A DNA stretch of 64,000 nucleotides from Amorphophallus konjac (lineage: Eukaryota; Streptophyta; Magnoliopsida; Alismatales; Araceae): assembly GCA_022559845.1 (NCBI GenBank), contig CM040128.1, forward strand, positions 181,704,691 through 181,768,690, read 5' to 3'. The position numbers and the translations under genes were made by a program. Position 1 is the first letter of the stretch. Each line of letters starts with the position of its first letter. The notes under the pieces were generated by a model, which had not been told where the DNA came from, made no database searches, and saw only the letters and a list, made by a program, of their open reading frames with translations. This document shows, one piece after another, positions 34,802 through 45,539 of this stretch.

Positions 34802-35416
34802 AGCACAGGTCGACCTAGGTAAGTCACTAACAACAGCAGTAGATCTTCCATACGTAGATTTCTAAATCGTAAACATCACGATTTTTGTTGTAAGACTTGC
34901 CATGTCCAGTACACTTTTGAGCTGTTTTGGAGGCTTTGCCAACAGAACATCAAACTTCTTTTTTTTTGTCATACCTCATTTAGCTATTAAACCGTATACT
35001 TTGCTATCCACCATCTTACCCTTTACAAGGATTCTTGGTGGGTTGAAAATATTAACCACAAATGATAGATTATATCCTTCAGGGTTTTGGTTTTGTTCGG
35101 TTCTTATAATACCATACATGTGAGAGGCTTAAAGGTTACAACACTACATATATGTGATGATTTCATATTTCCTTGTGGATACATGGTACCGGCCCAACAA
35201 GAGAGAGAATCATATTTCAGTTCAAGGCTGTTGGATCAACCTCAGTGACATATACTGCAAGGCACTCTATTGAAAAAATAGAAGAAAATGGGTGCAGGGT
35301 AAACAAGCTACTCCAAGCACGCCAATGCAAGAGTGGAAGAAAATGAGTGCAGGTGACAAAGCTAATCCAAGTTCCAGATATATGCAGCGAAGCTCCATCA
35401 CTATCCAAGCTGAGAT
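34802..35416. other. Unassigned DNA
   Basis: Apart from the third AGGTCGACCT copy I see no feature. ORFs of up to about 73 codons have no recognisable content. Confidence 0.4.
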
Positions 35417-36830
35417 GTGTTTTTGCTAGAGGTTAAGCATATAACTTTCAGCTACTGTGGACTTCACCTTGTTCATAGACAATGGAGGGACATGGGACAT
35501 CTCAGCTACTGTGGATCCCCCCGTCATCTCCAATTCCACTGCTGTCCAAGATTTTCGGAGTCAGGCCATTCCCTCCAATCATATTCTGCCATTTGCACTC
35601 AGAATTCCAGAAGTCAGCAGACCTAGGTCGGCTGAACTTCAGAAATCAGGAGACTGGTCCTCTCTGCCTGGAAGTCAAGGTGAATTTATGAATCATGAAT
35701 CAGCAGACTGGTCCTCTCTCCGGTGCAGTAGACCTTAAACTGATGGGACAATATTTATGACAATGGTGAATTTGTTTTTTGAACATATGATTTTAGGGAA
35801 TAGGTTCCAAATGCAGAATTTATGAATCATGAACATCTCCTTGGCCTGGATGAATCATGATATATTTGTGTATATGTTCATGGTTTTCTTTTCCACTCAC
35901 AGACAAAGCTGACTTCTTTTTTTGCTTGAAACCATTGGCAGTATGAGGCATCTCTAGAGCTTAACAAACAAGGTTTTGTCACAGTACCTAACTTTTTGGC
36001 GAAGGTACATTACTAGAAATCTGTTGTGGCTTTTTTTTGTAGATTTCCTATGGTGTGGTTCTCTTACAGTATACTGTCTTTTTTGCTCTTGGTTTGTTTA
36101 TGGTCCCTAGAATCCCTCATGAATGAAGTCATACTATGCAACTCGTTGGCATTCTAGTCTGACAATGTGGTGGACTATCGGTAGTGATGGCACAGAGGTG
36201 GGACTTATCCTCCAGATAATCTCACGTCACCTGATAATTTTGATCTTGGTTTGTTTATGGCCCCGGATTCATCGTTCAAACCAAGCAAAGAGTGGTAAAA
36301 TAAGTTTGTTCTTTTTTAATCAATTATTCAATTCTGAAAGACTGCATGATAACCTTGGCTCACCTTTAATGAGTTAAATGCTACGCAATGCTAAGTTTTA
36401 TATACAAGTGAAACATCATTGTTTTTTCCTGGTTCTAACAGTGGATAGTGCTTCTGTCATAGGTGACAGAGACAAAGCTAAGCCGAAGTTTTCTATTCGT
36501 TTTCAGACACATAAGAAAGAACTTTACTCTCATAATGTTGTGAAAACTGAAAATGAGGAAACATCTGTGTGTCTGAGGAGGGGCCTCCTCCTGTGGACGA
36601 TATTCAGCACAGGACTTCAGCGCATTCAATGGCCGAGCTCTTGGAGGAACTTCAGCATGAAAACAAAAAGAGTGAAGGAGTCCAATGATCTGTCTGCTGA
36701 AGTAATGCCTCTTGGGAATCGAGATGCAAAATATTCAATGTCTAATCTGCTGGAGGATTTAGAAAAAGGCAGCCCATTAGAGTGGCCTCCTAAGGTGCTG
36801 TCTACCTTACATGTACTTTCAGCTTAGCAG
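35417..36830 (+). pseudogene. Gene-like exon fragments of unknown protein
   Basis: Several stretches have protein-like composition and exon-like edges. At about 35540-35735 one frame reads STAVQDFRSQAIPSNHILPF and PEVSRPRSAELQKSGDWSSL, with DWSSL recurring. At about 35938-36005 a frame reads QYEASLELNKQGFVTVPNF and ends at a GGTACATT donor-like site. At about 36205-36290 a frame reads LTSPDNFDLGLFMAPDSSFK. At 36440-36830 a frame includes DKAKPKFSIRFQTHKKELYS and later AHSMAELLEELQHENKK and SNLLEDLEKGSPLEWPPK. Stops lie between them. It looks like a decayed copy of a normal multi-exon plant gene, or exons captured by a transposon. I do not recognise the family. Confidence 0.35.
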
Positions 36831-36889
36831 ATTTTCTTCTAACACAATTCTGATTGAGTTTAACTGACAATTTGGCGAAGAAAAGGAAA

Positions 36890-37390
36890 ACAAAGGCAAG
36901 AACGGCTCAAATCGTCGGAAGGAGAACTACATCTCACTTAGGCATCAGGTCCCTCAATGCAATCCATATGTTTCCTTCACACTGTTCAACAGTCCTCAAA
37001 TGAACGTGAGAGAAATGCTGATTGAACTGATGGCACTTCATAAACTTTGATCTAGCATAATCGGACAACAAAGAGGAAAAATGAAGGTTCATCCAGCTTT
37101 GCTTCATAACCATGGCAACTTGTATATGATGCATATTTCTGATCCCAAGCCCACCTTCAGTGATCGGCTGCGAAATGCTACTCCAAGGGATCCAATGGCG
37201 CTTACTGTGACCTTCCATGCACCCTAATAAAAATTTCTAATCTTTTCTTCTTCCATAGAATACATAGTGGATTTTGGTAAACAAATCACACTAGCTGTGT
37301 AAATGGGGATAGAGTGCAAGACTAACTTAATCAAACAGATTCTCATGACTTGTGATAAAGATGTCTCTTGTGAAAGAATTAGGTCTATCT
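36890..37390 (-). pseudogene. LINE (non-LTR retrotransposon) reverse-transcriptase C-terminal remnant
   Basis: The minus strand encodes, with frame breaks, text typical of the end of plant LINE reverse transcriptase: QVMRICLIKLVLHSIPIYTA and LPKSTMYSMEEE, then GHSKRHWIPWSSIS, PITEGGLGIRNMHHIQVAMV and KQSWMNLHFSSLLSDYARSK. The GGLGIRN motif after a W-x-S segment is a hallmark. Both ends are lost, and there is no poly(A) tail or target duplication that I can see. Confidence 0.75.
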
Positions 37391-37468
37391 ATTTTTGTCG
37401 TGTAGTCTGATTTGGGCTTCTTCAGGTCTATCTATTTTTGTTCTGTAGATTGATTTGGGCTTCTTCAG
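37382..37468. repeat. Tandem duplication of a 43-bp unit
   Basis: Two adjacent copies begin GGTCTATCTATTTTTGT and end TGATTTGGGCTTCTTCA, with about three differences between them. Confidence 0.85.
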
Positions 37469-37879
37469 TCTAGATTGTGAAAATTGTAGGAATAAATTTA
37501 AGAAATTCCAAATCTGTAAGAATTTTGGAGTCAAAGAAATGAAAACAATTGCAGGCTTTTTAGGAATCATATAATTCTATTTGGTGCATGCATATGAAAA
37601 ATTAATGTGTTTCCTGTTGAAATAGTCAATCTGATGATTTTGGAACCTAGAAGTGGAAAAACTATTTGCATTCATCCTCTATGTTCTCTCTTATAGTCCC
37701 AAAAATTGGAAAAGCGACACATAAACCATGTTCGTCAACCAAGTTTGTATAGTGGTCGTAATTCGTTAGATTTACACAATTTTATACAATTGAAGCCGTA
37801 ACTTCTATACAAGAATGCCGTAACCAGGGCCAAAATACGGTCACCCGCCTCCCCAAGTCTCGACGAGGCCACAAAAAGA
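37469..37879. other. Unassigned DNA
   Basis: No coding or repeat structure is recognised here. Confidence 0.4.
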
Positions 37880-38597
37880 ACGATCATGGCTGGGGTGGCG
37901 GTTGAAGGCACTCACGGAACACGTGCCCAACCGGGCCGCACTTGAAATAGCTCCTCGGACAGTGCCCTGGCTACTTTGACAGGCCACGCGTGGTCACCTC
38001 GCTGCTGGCTGCTGCACGGACTCCTCCGAGGCATGCGCCTGCACCTCATCCTGTCACAGACGCCTAAGCTCTTGGCATCGCCCGACACCACGCCAAGCCA
38101 CCTGCCGACGCCTCCTCCTATCCCGTCGGCGAGGACCACAGACAGCGGAAGAGGATGCAACTGCCTCCTCCTAAACCATTTGAGGGAGACCCTGCTGGAA
38201 CTGCAATGCCCGACCCTGCTCCTGGGCGCGTAGCAAGTCTACCTCCAAAATCACCACCGTCCGAAACGCTACCTCCACGTCGGTGACCTTAGACGCCATG
38301 AGGGTCGGACGAATCTCTGGCCTCAGTCCAGCAACGAACTGCTAAGTCAAAAATCGCGGACCCGCCATGGCCGGCGGTGCATACCGACTCAACTCCCTTA
38401 ACCTTGCCCAATACAAGGCAACTGGCAGCGCTCCCTGAGCCAATGCCAAAAACTAGGTGGACAAATCGAAAATATCCACTGCTCTCGGTGCACAGGGGAC
38501 CACATCTACCGGAGGGGGCGGTGCTCCACGCTACATGTCCAGGGCCCTTGCGGCCAGCTCTGCCTGGGACCGCACCTCCCCCCTTTCCGCCATCGTG
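37880..38597 (-). pseudogene. Ty3/gypsy gag remnant
   Basis: One minus-strand frame starting near 38595 (MAERGEVRSQAELAARALDM) is broken by several stops. It contains ALYWARLRELSRYAPPAMAG and FVAGLRPEIRPTLMASKVTD, the signature of the plant Ty3/gypsy Gag core (R-Y-A-P, then F-x-x-G-L-R-P-E-I-R), followed by a degenerate linker. In another frame near 37900 a zinc knuckle reads YFKCGPVGHVFREC, with the first Cys replaced by Tyr (TGT to TAT type change). It is not closely similar to the Gag at 1139-2610. The high G+C content matches its neighbours to the right more than the AT-rich DNA on the left. Confidence 0.75.
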
Positions 38598-38599
38598 GA

Positions 38600-39296
38600 T
38601 CCTTAAACACTTAAAAATGAGAACATACACATCAATCCCAAATGAGAACATACACATCGATTACTAAATCCAAGAGTTAAATCAAGTGAAATTATGAGGT
38701 GAACGCATAAAGTTATTCTACTTTAAGTTGGGGCTTTCCATCACAAGTTATTCTACTCATAAAGTTAAGATTGATGCATGCATTGAGTTGGCCTTTTGAA
38801 CTTCTGAAAGAAGAGAAAAGTAATACAACAAAGAAAAGCAATACACAAAAGAATAAAAGAAATAGGTAACAACCAACATGACTGAGGGGTCGACCCTTGA
38901 GCATCTGATACTCTACGGGGATCACCAGAAATCTGAAAACCCAAGGCCATTTCTATTTGGGTCGACTCCGTGCAATAATTTATGCAGGGGTCGACCCCCC
39001 CCCTCTGAGGTCTGCCAGCCTTCCTCATGGTATTCATAGCAGTGCATATAGTTTAACACATGTAGATGCATCATATTTGACTTAAGAGTGAATAAAAAAG
39101 GAAGCTTGGCCTGCTATCATGAGGCTCTGAACGGGCGATCACAATTGCATAGCACTTTCTGTGTGAGAATTCATGACAGACTTCATGTATTTCAAAGCCA
39201 AACATACCATTTGCACCATGCATGCATTTCCATATGGCTAATCTGATGTATATAGGTGCATTAACATCTGAATTAAAAAAATATACCATTTGCACC
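38600..39296. other. Unassigned DNA with GGGTCGACCC palindromes
   Basis: A 20-base phrase ATGAGAACATACACATC is repeated at 38618 and 38641. Between 38886 and 39000 there are three GTCGAC sites, in GGGGTCGACCC-like contexts twice and GGGTCGACTCC once, about 50-75 bp apart. They recall the GTCGAC arrays in copia U3 regions, so this may be a fragment of a related LTR. Confidence 0.4.
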
Positions 39297-40210
39297 CTCC
39301 CACCCTTCCTTCCCCACCCCCTTCTCATTTTAAAAAAAGTCCTCCCACCCTCTAAATTAAAAAAATATCAGACACATACTCAAATTAAAAAAAAATCCCT
39401 CCATTCCACCCACTCCTTTGGCCCCTCCCCTCCGCCACCATATCCCGCCGAGTCCCCCTTTCCCCTCCCTACCCTTCACTCATCCCCCTCCCCTCCCCGC
39501 CCCTCCCATCACCCTCCCACCCTCCCTTCCACGCCCCGTTCCCTCTCTAATTTAGTTAATATTAAACAAGAAAGTCTAACAATAAATCTAAGTAAGATTA
39601 CATAAATTAAAATAAAATGAAACAACATATAAAAATGAAATCAAATTTTTACTTACTGTTTATTCGCAAAAAAATCATATCAATATGTCATATTAAACTT
39701 ATAAAAAAATTTGACAACATCTCCCCTAAAAATCGACTACTTTCCACATTTGTACATCATGTTTGGTCACATATACATCCATATCCACATCCACTTTCAC
39801 GTCCATATTCACACACCCACATTGACATCGACATCGTCTTCTAGAAAAAAAAATCATATCTGCATTCATATAGGCATCCACATCGGTCAAAAAAATTAAT
39901 TCACATATACATTCCCCGCATCCCCCTCCCCTCCCCTTCCATCACCCTCCCACCCTCCCTTCCCCGCCCCCTTCCCTCTCATTTAAAAAAAAGTCCTCCC
40001 ACCCTCCAAATTAAAAAAAATCACACACACTCAAATTAAAAAAAAATCCCTCCGTCCCACCCTCTCCTTTGGCCCCTCCCCTCCCCTCCCCTTCGCCGCC
40101 ATATCCCGTCGAGCCCCCCTTTCCCCTCCCCTCCCCTTCGCCGCCATATCCCGTCGAGCCCCCCTTTCCCCTCCCCACCCTTCCCTCATCCCCCTCCCAG
40201 CCCCTCCCAT
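39297..40210. repeat. C-rich block present twice, separated by AT-rich DNA
   Basis: A block of about 250 bp (39297-39545: CCCACCCTTCCTTCCCC..., then AGTCCTCCCACCCTC, AAATTAAAAAAA and TCCTTTGGCCCCTCCCCTCC) recurs at about 39918-40210 in the same order. The second copy has an extra internal duplication of a unit beginning CTCCCCTTCGCCGCCATATC (about 40085-40170). Between them lies AT-rich DNA and, at 39770-39895, a degenerate CATATCCACATCCA hexamer-like tract. No function is assigned. Confidence 0.7.
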
Positions 40211-40211
40211 C

Positions 40212-41900
40212 TGTTGAGTAGTGATTGGCGGATCTAGAGGGGAGCGGTGAATATATCAGCCCCTTCTTTGTCCTTCTTTGCGGAAATAACAGCTAAATAA
40301 AAACTGAGAGCAGTAAGGCAAGACATAGTTGCTAGCTAATAAGTTAAATGCAAGAGTGATGATCAATAGCGTTCCTACCAAGCATCTAGTGTCAAGCCAC
40401 ACTAGACAACAAACCATAGAACACAGGTTTTTAACGTGGTTCGGTCTCTATCTAGAGACCTACGTCCACCCCTCACTTCAACCAAGTGAGACTTCACTAG
40501 TGCAAAGGCACTACCGCTGATACACAGCTTCTAACAGAGAGAAGACTCTCTCTAACCGCTGCCAAACAGCTTGAGGGTATGCAACCCAACGCCCACGGAC
40601 CAGTGAACCCACTGACCGTCTTCCTACTCGCAGGTAAGGAGCAAATATAAGAGTATATGTTTTGAGAAAACCAAAAGCAGAAGAGGATGAACCAGACAAG
40701 GTATAACAATGACACTCTATGAGAAAAGAGAACTCCTGTCTGGAGAAGAGTGGACGAAGTCTGGCTTCTTTTCGTCTTGTTCCTAGGTCTTTACCACGAC
40801 CGTAAGAGAAACGATGGAGAAGCTCCTTAGCTTTCACTGCCACTTGATGAAGCTATGGATGGATGCTATCTCCTTGCTGTGAGAGCTCCTGAAGTGGAAG
40901 AAGACGGTCTGCTACGGTGCCCTTATGCCAGCAACACCAGGAAGGAGAGGTCTCTCCGAGTGTGCTTCCCGCTGCCCTACACCTTCTCTTCTTCTTCTCC
41001 TATCTCTTTTTTGTTTGGCTCTCTCTTACATGAACTGGAGCTCCTTCTTTCTCCTTTATCGGTGGCTCACGACATCTCCTGCGTTGTCCCTCTGCAGACA
41101 CATACCCAGGACGTCGCATCCTCATTATTTGATATGCTTTCTTTGCTCCGTTGACTTTGTTCTGCCGGCTTGCTCGTACGAGGGTCGGTAGGGAACCAAG
41201 TCTGCTATGGTATCATCATCTCAAAGGATGTCTCTGCCAATCAATTACCTCTTCTGACAAAGGTGACCTTCCTGACGGCTTTTCTAGTGCGAACGGATCC
41301 TCCAAGACGGGTTGCGGATCTTGCAAAGTGGACGCAACTGGATCTAGATCCGTTCTGGACGAACATGAAGGTGTCAACACTTTCAGATAAGGTGTCGACA
41401 CGTCTCGTTAGAATCTTGAAGAGACACGACTTCCAAGCAAGAACAGGTCAACACTTCGATGGACAAGTGTCGAGACGTGCACCATACTCGTGTGCGGATC
41501 ATGCCACCGTGCCGAGACTTCAATAGGAGGTGTCGAGACATATGCGCCAAACAGAGATGAAGCCCGTTGCGCTGAACCCAAGGTGTCGACACTTTTTCCA
41601 CAGGGTGTCGACACATGGTGCTAAATAGAAGTCTGCTAGAAATGGTTCACTCACAATTTCTTCTACATGTGTCGACACGTTGTAGGAGGTGTTGACACTT
41701 TGCTCACACTAGAGCTCAACCAGAGATGGTTCGAGGATGGTTTCTTCATGAAGTGTTGACACGTCCAGATGACAGGTCGACACTTGAGTATCCTTCACCT
41801 GAGCTTGTCCAAATCACAGCTTAAACAAAATCATTAATCACACCACACGGATTCAACAATAAACTATAGTTTGTTATCATCAAAACTAGGAGACACAACA
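40212..41900 (-). repeat. 3' LTR of a minus-strand copia element (1,689 bp)
   Basis: In plus orientation it runs from TGTTGAGTAGTG to AGACACAACA. It is followed at 41901 by TTCTCCCCCTTTTTGA, the complement of a polypurine tract, so the element reads right to left and this is its 3' LTR. Phrases such as AACGTGGTTCGG and ACCTACGTCCACCCCTC match those in the old minus-strand LTR. U3 (right part, 41371-41788) holds five pairs of GTGTCGACAC-type palindromes. Confidence 0.85.
41371..41788. repeat. Paired GTGTCGACAC-type palindrome array in LTR U3
   Basis: Pairs lie at about 41371/41391, 41445/41466, 41582/41604, 41669/41690 and 41753/41775, with a single variant at 41529. Members read GTGTCGACAC, GTGTCAACAC, GTGTTGACAC or GTGTCGAGAC. 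Within a pair the spacing is about 20-23 bp. The complement-strand design is close to that at 29654-29963 in a different LTR. Confidence 0.8.
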
Positions 41901-41916
41901 TTCTCCCCCTTTTTGA
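41901..41916 (-). other. Polypurine tract of the minus-strand copia element
   Basis: The minus strand reads TCAAAAAGGGGGAGAA directly upstream of the LTR start TGTTGTGTCTCC. It is identical in core to the tract at 22923-22936. Confidence 0.85.
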
Positions 41917-42178
41917 TGATGACAACCATGGTTCATTATTTACAAGCATTCATAAGCATTTAAGGCATTTCCAAAACAAACTTATCATTCACAAAAATAG
42001 AGTTTCATACAAGGTCATGAATTAACCAAAATGTTTTCCATTGATGAACCAAAAGGGTTTTTCAAACAAAAGTTTCATATACATTCATCAAAGAGCTATG
42101 CATAGGAAAACTAGATGCCTAAATCTATATGCCTAATGCTATGTGAAAGTCCAAGCTTGTAGTAGACATTGAGTTGTC

Positions 42179-42949
42179 TCCCCCTTTGGCATCAGCAAGG
42201 AGGGGGTGAAGGAGGAGGCTGCTGTGGTGGAGGCATTGTGCTGGAACTGGTGCTTCCTGGGAATTGAAGTTTCTGTGCCTCGTTGAATTGCTGTTGTAGT
42301 TCCATGAGAGTTACTGCTAAAGAATCTACCTTCTGAGTCAATTTCTCATCCCTTTGTTTCACAAACTTGAGGAGTGACTTGATATTATCATTGATGGCAT
42401 CCAGCCAGTTGTGTAACATGTGTCACATATATATTCTGTCTGTGCTCTCTATTGAGACCCTTTTGGTGATACATAAGAGGAGGTAGCTTCAGTGGGAGGA
42501 GGACACCATGCATCACCTGTGTCTTCCAAAGCTGGTTGGAGTTGAGCTTTATGTAAACGAATAAATTCTAGAATCTTAGTTCTAACCATATCCAGTTTGT
42601 CGTAAACAACATTCATTTTTGCTTCAGCTTTAGTGGAGCGGTTTACCATGATTACTGTGTCGGTGTGGACTTGCTCTGCAAGCTTTGAGGAGGCATCAAG
42701 GAGCTTGTTGGAGTCAGAATAAATCTTTCCTTTCATTTTGTTGGAGGCATCACGTAGCCGTGCAGTAGTGGCATTAACTGTGCTTTCCAGATTAGTTGTG
42801 GCATTGACAGTTCTAGTGGTCTCAGCAGTCACTTGGTCTCGGATGGATAATGTCCCTGCAGCCATTTGTTCTGCAATGTGAGTGTTGTTCCCGGATATTT
42901 TCCCCAGCAAAATATCAAGGAACAAGGGCTCGGGAATTTCCCCGAACAC
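42179..42949 (-). pseudogene. Helical, coiled-coil-like extra ORF beside a copia 3' LTR, truncated
   Basis: A 166-codon frame (42949-42449) is rich in Ala, Thr, Asn and Lys in helical spacing (TTARLRDASNKMKGKIYSDS, LLDASSKLAEQVHTDTVIMV, KAEAKMNVVYDKLDMVRTKI) and ends in a stop. A second frame (42419-42192) begins MLHNWLDAINDNIKSLLKFV, continues with a heptad-like stretch (DEKLTQKVDSLAVTLMELQQ) and ends in a Pro/Ser-rich tail. The place, between pol and the 3' LTR, is where SIRE-type elements carry an extra, sometimes env-like ORF. I see no signal peptide or membrane segment. The upstream end is cut near 42900-42950 where unrelated GC-rich DNA begins, so the first residues (MFGEIPEPLF) may not be native. 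Confidence 0.5.
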
Positions 42950-44142
42950 CTTTAAGGCATGGGCTATTCGGCCCCTCCGACAACCCAGTGGGCCCGACCA
43001 ACGGCCCCAACCCGCTATCCGAGGTGTACGGTAGCCTTAGCAGCTAATCGGGATCACTCCCGACCTCTCAGTTGTGGACTTTGTCCCCGTTCTACACATC
43101 CACCTGGGCCAACCCGGGGGCGCCCCAACTACAAGCCACGCCATGTGGCACCCAGTGAAAAGGCCAGGGGTCTGCCCCTGGATGCCTTCTTTCTACCCTC
43201 CAAGGTTAAAGGAAGACCCAAATAAGTCAACCATAGGCTTTGGAGGCCCGCAGCATGTGTATACCGCTCACACACGTGTGTTCGACATTTTCCCGAACAC
43301 CTTGTGGGCGCATATGTTCCAGCCCTTCTACACCAAACCCTGGGCCTCCCCGTGGTTCCAGCACCCTAATTGGGTCCTATAGCTACCCCCCAGCAAGCCG
43401 GGGCCACCCCCGACCCTCAGACACGTGGCGATGAGCCACTTAACTTTAGCTCTCGGGCCAACCCGAGGCTACCCCGTCAACCCGATGTGCAACATAGCAC
43501 GCAGCCCGAGGCACAACCCATGAGCCTAAAATACCTCTCTTTAGCTCCCATGAGCTCCCGTTCTCAGCCCAAGGCCAAATCCAAGGCCCGTCCGTCACCT
43601 ACTTGGTCCGTTCGACAACCCGGGGTGTGTCGGGTATTTACCCGAGCAGCTCGCGAGCGGCAACTACAACTCGACAATAACAGCCCCCCCATGGGCTAAC
43701 CCCAGCATCCCGGAACCCCGTGTCCATCAAACGACACCCTCAGACGATGAAAGAAGACCCCCGGGGGCCATCCCTCGGGGTTGCGGCCCGCCCTGGGCCG
43801 ATTCGCCCCAGGGCATGGCCGCGCCCCCGGAGAGGGCGAACTCCTCGGGGGCCGTGCCCTCCTCTCAGTCCAGAGGCCCCACGGCCTTCCCCAGTCCCGA
43901 TTTCATGTAAGATCCGTCAACACCGTGCCGTGGAAGGATCCGACAATGAGGAACTCACCAACGGGAGCTCAGGATCACGCAAGTCAACGTCAATACCCGC
44001 GTCCCTCGCACACACGTGGCCAGCCAACCAATATCCTTCTAGTATCCTTTTGCCCTTTTCTTCTTATCCAAAGTAGGAAGAAAATAACAAAAAATCTAAT
44101 TTTATAGAGGTGGGGCCACCGCCCCTCTCTCTCCCTCCACCC
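42950..44142. other. GC-rich unassigned repeat-like DNA
   Basis: Dense in CCCG and GGCCC words. Two phrases (TTCCCCGAACACCTT at about 42938 and TTTCCCGAACACCTTG at about 43290) lie 350 bp apart, and CAACCCGG/GGCCAACCCG recurs. The ORFs (up to 126 codons) have skewed composition and no domain. It may be an LTR or leader of another Ty3 element, truncating the copia element to its left. Confidence 0.35.
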
Positions 44143-44526
44143 AGTCTGCCTAAACCCCCCCTGGGGAGGGGTTTAGGCAGACCAGCCTGGACCCCCAGGC
44201 TGGTCCGCCTAAACCCCCAAGGGGGGGGGGGGTTTAGGCGGACCAGCATAACCCCTTAGGCTGGTCCGCCTAAACCCCATGAAAAATAAAAAAAAAGTGC
44301 CCTAGGCAATCCGGCTAAACCCCATCCAAAAATAAAAAAAATGATTTTTTAAAGAAAAAAAACCCCTCCGAAGAGGGGTTTAGGCAGACCAGACCAGCCC
44401 CTTGGGCTGGTCTGCCTAAACCCTATCTCCCCCACTCCGTTATACACACAGAAAAAATAATAAAAAAAATATTTCTTATGGTTTACCTGGACCAAGTTGA
44501 ACCCTCCACTTGGTCCGCCTAAACCC
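44143..44526. repeat. Dense array of alternating inverted repeats, motif GGTTTAGGCNGACCAG
   Basis: About ten copies of a 16-base motif occur in 384 bp. In the forward sense they lie at 44170, 44231, 44377 and (degenerate) 44480. As the reverse complement CTGGTCNGCCTAAACC they lie at 44143 (partial), 44200, 44261, 44307 (degenerate), 44407 and 44509. Forward and reverse copies mostly alternate, so neighbouring copies form hairpins of about 45-50 bases with loops of about 4-15. The arms beyond the motif also pair, for example GCCTGG with CCAGGC. A poly-G run (44221-44232) lies inside one hairpin loop. Confidence 0.9.
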
Positions 44527-45230
44527 TACCCCATGACCCTTCAACTTCCTATACCCTTAGAAGCTCAAGGGGCAACGCATGCATACATGCACAAGCAGAC
44601 TCACATGCGGAAGGACAAGCACCCCCGACCTAATTGTTGCACCCTCGGACTCCCGAGGCTTTCGGCAAGGGTCGGGAACGCGAGAAGATAAGTGCACGCA
44701 CGGTTGGCTTGCTAGTTGGCTCACACACACCGAGGGTATGTTGCACATACTTCCCTCACATGGCGTTTAGCCATCTCACAAAAGTCCATCCTCGTCGCAT
44801 GTAAGGTGACTATGTCAACGGCGAATACGCCCACATCCCAGGTCCGCCCGTGTACACCAACTTACGGTGATGAAACACACCCCATGATGCCGCGCTTAGT
44901 TTTGACAAAGAATCACGTGCCTACTACTGATGCGCACCGACTAGCGTCGTTAAGAAAGCCGTGCCACAATTTAAATAATTCACACTCACTCACTTTAAAA
45001 GGTAGAAAATTAAGAATATAGTGGTAAGCGGAGTCGATCCCACGAGGAGAAATAATCCTTATTGAACAAGTTGGAAAAATCACTTTGTGCTTTTGAAAAC
45101 CGAGTTTTGAGTGTGATTAAGACTAAAGAAAATAAACTACAAGGAAAACTTAATTAAAGAAGTTGAGAGGGTTTAAGAAGAGAAATTGGAGGAGATAGAG
45201 AGAGAAAATTAAGACAACCTGTGGACGCGG
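44527..45230. other. Unassigned DNA
   Basis: No gene is seen. The phrase GCGGAGTCGATCCCACGAGGAG at about 45029 is of a kind often met in plant retroelement non-coding regions, but I cannot assign it. Confidence 0.35.
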
Positions 45231-45292
45231 ATTTTTTATTTTTTTATTATTTTATTATTTTATTATTTTATTATTTTATTATTTTTTTTATT
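45231..45292. repeat. (TTATT)n microsatellite
   Basis: About 60 bases of TTATT/TTTTA units, including at least eight near-perfect TTATT copies. Confidence 0.85.
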
Positions 45293-45539
45293 TGCGTGCC
45301 AGTCACCGAAGTGACGATTTCATTGTGCGCTCGATCTGACTTGGTCAGTCGATTGTGAGTGATCGTGTCTGGACCAGATGTCCGTCATACCATAAAGGCT
45401 ATGACGTTAATTACGCCCTTCCAAGGAAGGACAACCCTTGATTAAACGCTAAAGGTAGGAGGATGACAGTGGTAAAGCCACATGCTTAAAAGAGACGGAA
45501 GTCGTTCACTTGCAAGACATTAAGTGGATTAGACGAAGC

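Noticed and set aside
42850..44107. Overlapping ORFs in the GC-rich segment
   Set aside because: High G+C reduces stop codons in all frames. The compositions (Pro, Arg, Ser) and overlaps give no sign of a real protein.
44143..44526. Interstitial telomere repeats (CCTAAACC, TTTAGG words)
   Set aside because: The words are not in tandem TTTAGGG form. They belong to a 16-base motif arranged as inverted repeats.
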